Part shown: positions 7,365 through 10,306 of the stretch, piece after piece
Layout: each line of letters opens with the position of its first letter
Numbering within the stretch: position 1 is the first letter of the stretch
Assembly: GCA_026993285.1 (NCBI GenBank)
Contig: JALWTZ010000445.1
Span: 1-10,306, forward strand
From: Lysobacterales bacterium
Lineage (GTDB): Bacteria; Pseudomonadota; Gammaproteobacteria; Xanthomonadales; S139-57
Length of the DNA: 10,306 nt
Direction of reading: 5' to 3'
The notes under the pieces: generated by a model
Told to the model about the DNA's origin: nothing
The model's input: the letters and a program-made list of their open reading frames with translations, nothing else
Database searches by the model: none
Made by a program: the position numbers and the translations under genes

Positions 7365-7396
7365 AAAAACCCGGGCCCTGGTGTCCGGGTTTTTTT
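7365..7396 (+). terminator. rpmE2 intrinsic terminator
   Basis: AAAAACCCGG (7365-7374) pairs perfectly with CCGGGTTTTT (7385-7394) around a 10-nt loop. The T run extends to 7396. It lies 19 nt after the L31 stop and just before the gltA promoter, so it isolates the two transcripts. Confidence 0.9.
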
Positions 7397-7431
7397 GTGC
7401 GCTTCAGGCCGGCGTCAGACTATCTCCAATG

Positions 7432-7440
7432 TGATATAAT
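7432..7440 (+). promoter_or_regulatory. gltA extended -10 promoter
   Basis: TGATATAAT contains a perfect TATAAT (7435-7440) with the extended TG one base upstream. No convincing -35 is present at the right distance (the bases near 7412 read GCGTCA), which is common for extended -10 promoters. The start would fall near 7447, giving a leader of about 52 nt. Confidence 0.65.
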
Positions 7441-7453
7441 CAGCGCCCCTCAA

Positions 7454-7469
7454 GCCGGGCGACGCCGGC
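7454..7469 (+). other. Small hairpin in the gltA leader
   Basis: GCCGG (7454-7458) pairs with CCGGC (7465-7469) around a 6-nt loop close to the predicted 5' end of the gltA transcript. No T run follows, so it is not a terminator. It may stabilise the 5' end of the mRNA, but chance occurrence in GC-rich DNA is possible. Confidence 0.3.
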
Positions 7470-7498
7470 AAAAACCTATCGTTTTCGAAGGAGCCCTC

Positions 7499-8788
7499 AT
7501 GAGCAAGACGGTTCAGATTACAGACCCCCAGACTGGCAAGCAGGTGGACTTGCCCCTGCGTGAGCCCACCCTGGGCGCACCAGCCATCGAGATTGCCAAG
7601 CTGCCCAGGGAACTGGGCTATTGGACCTATGACCCCGGCTTCGGAGCCACCGCCAGCTGCCAGAGTGACATTACCTATATCGACGGCGACAAGGGCATAC
7701 TGCTCTATCGCGGTTATCCCATCGACCAGCTGGCGGAAAAGAGCAATTTCATGGAAGTGGCCTACCTGCTGCTTTATGGTGACCTGCCCAGCCAGCGCGA
7801 GTTCGAGTGCTTCGATCGGGAAGTGCGCCAGCACACCATGGTGCACGAGGCGGTGCGTTACTTCCTGGAAGGCTTTCACTACGACGCCCACCCCATGGCC
7901 ATGCTGATGGGCGTGGTGGGTTCGCTGGCCGGTTTCTATCATGACTCGCTGGACATGTTCAATCCGGCCGACCGCAACCTGTCGGCCATCCGCATGATTG
8001 CCAAGATGCCCACCATCGCCGCCCTGGCCTACCGCCGTTCCATCGGCTGGCCGGCGGTGTACCCGAAGAACTCGCTGGATTTCTCCGAGCGCTTGCTGGA
8101 CATGATGTTCTCCGTGCCCTCCGAGCCCTACGAGATCAACCCGGTGGCGGCCAAGGCCCTGAACCTGCTGTTCATCCTTCATGCCGACCACGAACAGAAT
8201 GCCAGTACTTCCACGGTGCGGCTGGTGGGCAGCACGGGAGCCAATCCCTACGCCTGCGTGGCTGCCGGTATCGGTGCCCTCTGGGGTCCGGCCCACGGTG
8301 GCGCCAACGAGGCCGTGCTGAAGATGCTGGATGAAATCGGCCATGTGGACCGGGTGCCCGAGTTCATCGCCCGCGCCAAGGACAAGGACGACCCCTTCCG
8401 CCTGATGGGCTTTGGCCACCGGGTGTACAAGAACTACGACCCGCGGGCCGCCATCATCCGCAGCATGTGCCACGAGGTGCTCAATGATCTGGGCATTGAT
8501 GATCCCATGCTGGATCTGGCCATGGAGCTGGAGCGCATCGCGCTGGAGGATGAATACTTCATCGAGCGCAGGCTCTATCCCAATGTGGATTTCTACTCCG
8601 GCATCATCTACAAGGCGCTGAATATTCCGGTGAACATGTTTACCGTGATGTTCACCATTGCCCGTACCGCCGGTTGGGTGGCCCACTGGCTGGAACAGCA
8701 CGAAACGCCGGATGCCCGCATTGGCCGGCCGCGGCAGGTCTATACCGGCCATGCCCACCGGGATTACGTTCCCATGGAGCAGCGCTGA
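7499..8788 (+). CDS. gltA: Citrate synthase (type II, hexameric)
   Basis: This enzyme condenses oxaloacetate with acetyl-CoA to citrate, the entry step of the TCA cycle, in the cytoplasm. The 429-residue product carries the full catalytic set: H266 (GPAHGGANE), H307 (GFGHRVYKNYDPRA) and D364 (NVDFYSGIIY). Each is two positions beyond the E. coli residues H264, H305 and D362. The HADHEQNASTSTVR block is also present. The length and N-terminal beta-rich segment (ITDPQTGKQVDLPL) fit the NADH-regulated Gram-negative type; regulation by NADH is inferred from the family. The frame is open further upstream, but ATG 7499 is preceded by AAGGAG at 7488-7493 with 5 nt spacing, and the longer reading would run through the promoter. 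It is transcribed alone. Confidence 0.98.
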   Translation: MSKTVQITDPQTGKQVDLPLREPTLGAPAIEIAKLPRELGYWTYDPGFGATASCQSDITYIDGDKGILLYRGYPIDQLAEKSNFMEVAYLLLYGDLPSQREFECFDREVRQHTMVHEAVRYFLEGFHYDAHPMAMLMGVVGSLAGFYHDSLDMFNPADRNLSAIRMIAKMPTIAALAYRRSIGWPAVYPKNSLDFSERLLDMMFSVPSEPYEINPVAAKALNLLFILHADHEQNASTSTVRLVGSTGANPYACVAAGIGALWGPAHGGANEAVLKMLDEIGHVDRVPEFIARAKDKDDPFRLMGFGHRVYKNYDPRAAIIRSMCHEVLNDLGIDDPMLDLAMELERIALEDEYFIERRLYPNVDFYSGIIYKALNIPVNMFTVMFTIARTAGWVAHWLEQHETPDARIGRPRQVYTGHAHRDYVPMEQR

Positions 8789-8805
8789 ACAGCGCCACCT
8801 CCGCA

Positions 8806-8840
8806 CACAAAAAGGCCCGGCAATGCCGGGCTTTTTTGTG
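8806..8840. terminator. Bidirectional intrinsic terminator after gltA
   Basis: GCCCGGC (8815-8821) and GCCGGGC (8825-8831) form a stem with an AAT loop. It is flanked by CACAAAAA (8806-8813) and TTTTTTGTG (8832-8840), which extend the pairing. A tracts and T tracts on both sides let it work in both directions, which suits its place between the convergent gltA and the minus-strand gene ending at 8850. Confidence 0.93.
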
Positions 8841-8841
8841 C

Positions 8842-8853
8842 CTGAAGCTTCAG
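8842..8853. repeat. 12-bp perfect palindrome at the end of the downstream gene
   Basis: CTGAAGCTTCAG is a perfect 12-bp palindrome just outside the gltA terminator. It covers the TGA stop (8850-8852) of the minus-strand gene. No function is evident; it may be incidental. Confidence 0.25.
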
Positions 8854-9470
8854 CTTGCAGTCGGTTCGGTTGCTGTCAGCATGGCTTCCAGCCGGTGCCG
8901 GTTCCAGGTTTCCACCCGCTGGCGGACATTGCCGCTGACCACGCGGTGGTGTTGCAGGCTGGCCGGCACTTCCGTGATCTGTACCGGCTGCTCTCCAGCG
9001 AGGAAGCGATAGGTCGGCAGCAGGCAGTCTTCATCATTGCTGAAGCCCAGCAGCCGGCTGTCGGATTGATAGTCGATACGATTCTGATCCAGAAACACAC
9101 CGACTTCACCGGGCACATCGGTATGGCACAGCAGGTCGATACTGCTGTCGGGTGTGGCGGTATCCTGTACGATGCTGCCCATCAGCCGTGGCTGAAACCG
9201 GTCAAGAAAAACCATGGCTTCACGGGCCTGGCGCATCAGCCGAATACGAGTTTGCTGGTGGTCTTCGCCAGCAAAGAGCTGGCGATAACGGCGCATTTCC
9301 TTTTCCACCATGCGATTGTCGGGCATGGGCGCGCGCATGCCGGGGCAGAGCCGGGCCGCGGCCTTGATCTTGGCTTGTTGCAGGTCATGCGTATCCCCAT
9401 TGCAAAGCAGGCGGGCGGCTTCGGCAGCCAGCTGCTGCTTCAGGGTGGATGCAGGGTTTTCCGGTTTCAT
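8850..9470 (-). CDS. Conserved hypothetical protein, possible degenerate nucleotidyltransferase fold
   Basis: I do not recognise a named family with confidence. The 206-residue product is soluble, with no signal peptide or membrane segment. The N-terminal half is helical and basic (AAEAARLLCNG, QAKIKAAARLCPG, PDNRMVEKEMRRY). Residues 95-118 contain GSIVQDTATPDSSIDLL, which resembles the GS...DxD motif of nucleotidyltransferases except that the first metal-binding Asp position is Ser. The C-terminal part contains LPTYRFLAGEQPVQITEV and ends polar. I recall similar proteins of about this size in other gammaproteobacteria, also without known function. I start it at ATG 9470; a TTG at 9476 would add two residues. 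It begins 9 nt after the mrcA stop without a clear ribosome site, so it is probably cotranscribed and coupled to mrcA. Confidence 0.75.
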   Translation of the reverse strand: MKPENPASTLKQQLAAEAARLLCNGDTHDLQQAKIKAAARLCPGMRAPMPDNRMVEKEMRRYRQLFAGEDHQQTRIRLMRQAREAMVFLDRFQPRLMGSIVQDTATPDSSIDLLCHTDVPGEVGVFLDQNRIDYQSDSRLLGFSNDEDCLLPTYRFLAGEQPVQITEVPASLQHHRVVSGNVRQRVETWNRHRLEAMLTATEPTAS

Positions 9471-9479
9471 CGGCAAGTG

Positions 9480-10306
9480 TCAGAAAATGTCGTAGTCTTT
9501 CTGGTCGGTGTCGGGGTTTTCCTGGTTGGGATCATCCACCTTGGGCGCGTATTGTGGGCGGAAAATTTCGATCATGCTGTCCGGATCGTCGGTGCTGGTG
9601 GGTTTGCCACTCTTGCGGTTGATGCGGATGGAAATGAGTTCGTCCGGCCGTTCGAATGGGGTCTCCGGAACAGCTTTCAGGGCCTCACGCATGTAGTCGA
9701 TCCAGATGGGCAGGGCCGCGCGGCCACCCACTTCACCCCGGCCCAGAGGGCTGAGCTGGTCAAAACCCACCCAGGTGGTGGTAACCACCTTCGGGTTGAA
9801 ACCGGAGAACCAGGCATCCCGCTGGTCGTTGGTGGTGCCGGTCTTGCCGGCCAGGTCGGAGCGGCCCAGCTGGCGGGCCTTCTTACCGGTGCCCCGGCGG
9901 ATGACATCCTGCATGATACTGGTGATGATGTAGGCATTGGCCGGGTCCAGCGTTTGCTCGGCCCGAGGGTCGGTCTGCCCTTCGCAATCGCTCCGGCAGG
10001 CAATGACACGCGGGCTGCGGTACAAGGTTTCACCATCGGCATTTTCGATGCGGTCGACCAGATAGGGATCGATGAGATAGCCGCCGTTGGCCAGCGTGGC
10101 ATAGGCGCGGGCCATGCTCAGGGGAGGTACCGAGGCTGAGCCCAGTGCCAGCGAGAGATCATGGGGCAGTTTGTCCGGTTCGAAGCCGAAACGGCGTGCA
10201 TAGCTGGCGGCGTAGGCCGGCCCGATGGCCCGCAGCAGGCGAATGGAGACCAGGTTGCGGGAATGGGTCATGGCCTCGCGCAAGCGGGTGGGGCCGAAGA
10301 ACTTCT
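9480..10306 (-). CDS. mrcA: Penicillin-binding protein 1A, C-terminal part (5' end outside window)
   Basis: PBP1A is a bifunctional inner-membrane peptidoglycan glycosyltransferase and transpeptidase. The frame is open to the window edge and begins KFFGPTRLREAMTHSRNLVS, a hallmark of the transpeptidase domain with the SxN motif (SRN). Further on are ALGSASVPPLSMARAYATLANGG split over adjacent blocks, and the KTG motif (AGKTGTTNDQRDAWFSGF). The glycosyltransferase domain, membrane anchor and the catalytic serine motif lie beyond 10306. The tail after the transpeptidase domain is rich in Asp, Pro and Asn (DDPNQENPDTDQKDYDIF), as is usual for PBP1A. The stop is TGA at 9480-9482, 9 nt before the next gene. 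The truncation is due to the window end, not a mutation. Confidence 0.95.
   Translation of the reverse strand, partial: KFFGPTRLREAMTHSRNLVSIRLLRAIGPAYAASYARRFGFEPDKLPHDLSLALGSASVPPLSMARAYATLANGGYLIDPYLVDRIENADGETLYRSPRVIACRSDCEGQTDPRAEQTLDPANAYIITSIMQDVIRRGTGKKARQLGRSDLAGKTGTTNDQRDAWFSGFNPKVVTTTWVGFDQLSPLGRGEVGGRAALPIWIDYMREALKAVPETPFERPDELISIRINRKSGKPTSTDDPDSMIEIFRPQYAPKVDDPNQENPDTDQKDYDIF

Noticed and set aside
7397..7498. N-terminal extension of citrate synthase by 34 residues
   Set aside because: The extension would cover the extended -10 promoter and the leader, and the good ribosome site is placed for ATG 7499. The homologous N-terminus starts there.
7415..8806. 463-codon open frame on the minus strand opposite gltA
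   Set aside because: Citrate synthase on the other strand is certain. The antisense product is His/Gly/Val-rich, without domains, and its frame runs through the gltA promoter region.
8658..10139. 493-codon plus-strand open frame spanning the gltA end, the terminator and two minus-strand genes
   Set aside because: It runs through a strong terminator and is antisense to PBP1A, whose SRN and KTG motifs are clear.

Overview
This window looks like a GC-rich gammaproteobacterial chromosome. The sequence identities suggest a free-living lineage, possibly one allied to the purple sulfur or sulfur-oxidising Chromatiales, because it carries a gene resembling DsrS. That taxonomic guess is inference. 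No mobile elements, CRISPR arrays, tRNAs or rRNAs were found.

Left block (1-3421, + strand): the 3' end of lipB overlaps lipA by 8 nt. These two genes make and sulfurate the protein-bound octanoyl group that becomes lipoate. Close behind lipA is prc, the gene for a periplasmic tail-specific protease of the S41 family.

Middle block (3465-6913, - strand, read right to left): a tight three-gene operon encodes a MoxR-type AAA+ ATPase, then a two-domain protein (HExxH putative metallopeptidase plus VWA/MIDAS domain), then a DsrS-like cytosolic protein. The gaps are 1 nt and 7 nt, so translation is probably coupled. By analogy with known MoxR-VWA pairs, these genes may form a chaperone-like activation module. 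A Fur-box-like sequence lies inside the putative promoter of this operon. This block is the least understood and most interesting part of the window.

Right-centre block (7104-8788, + strand): rpmE2, a cysteine-free type B ribosomal protein L31, has its own promoter and a strong terminator. It is followed by gltA, the type II citrate synthase of the TCA cycle, with an extended -10 promoter, a small leader hairpin and a strong bidirectional terminator.

Right edge (8850-10306, - strand): the 3' part of mrcA (penicillin-binding protein 1A) is followed by an unrecognised conserved gene whose sequence hints at a degenerate nucleotidyltransferase fold. This pair converges on gltA, and the bidirectional terminator separates them.

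Nearly all the DNA is coding. The longest non-coding stretch is about 190 bp, at 6914-7103, and it holds the two divergent promoters and the Fur-like site.
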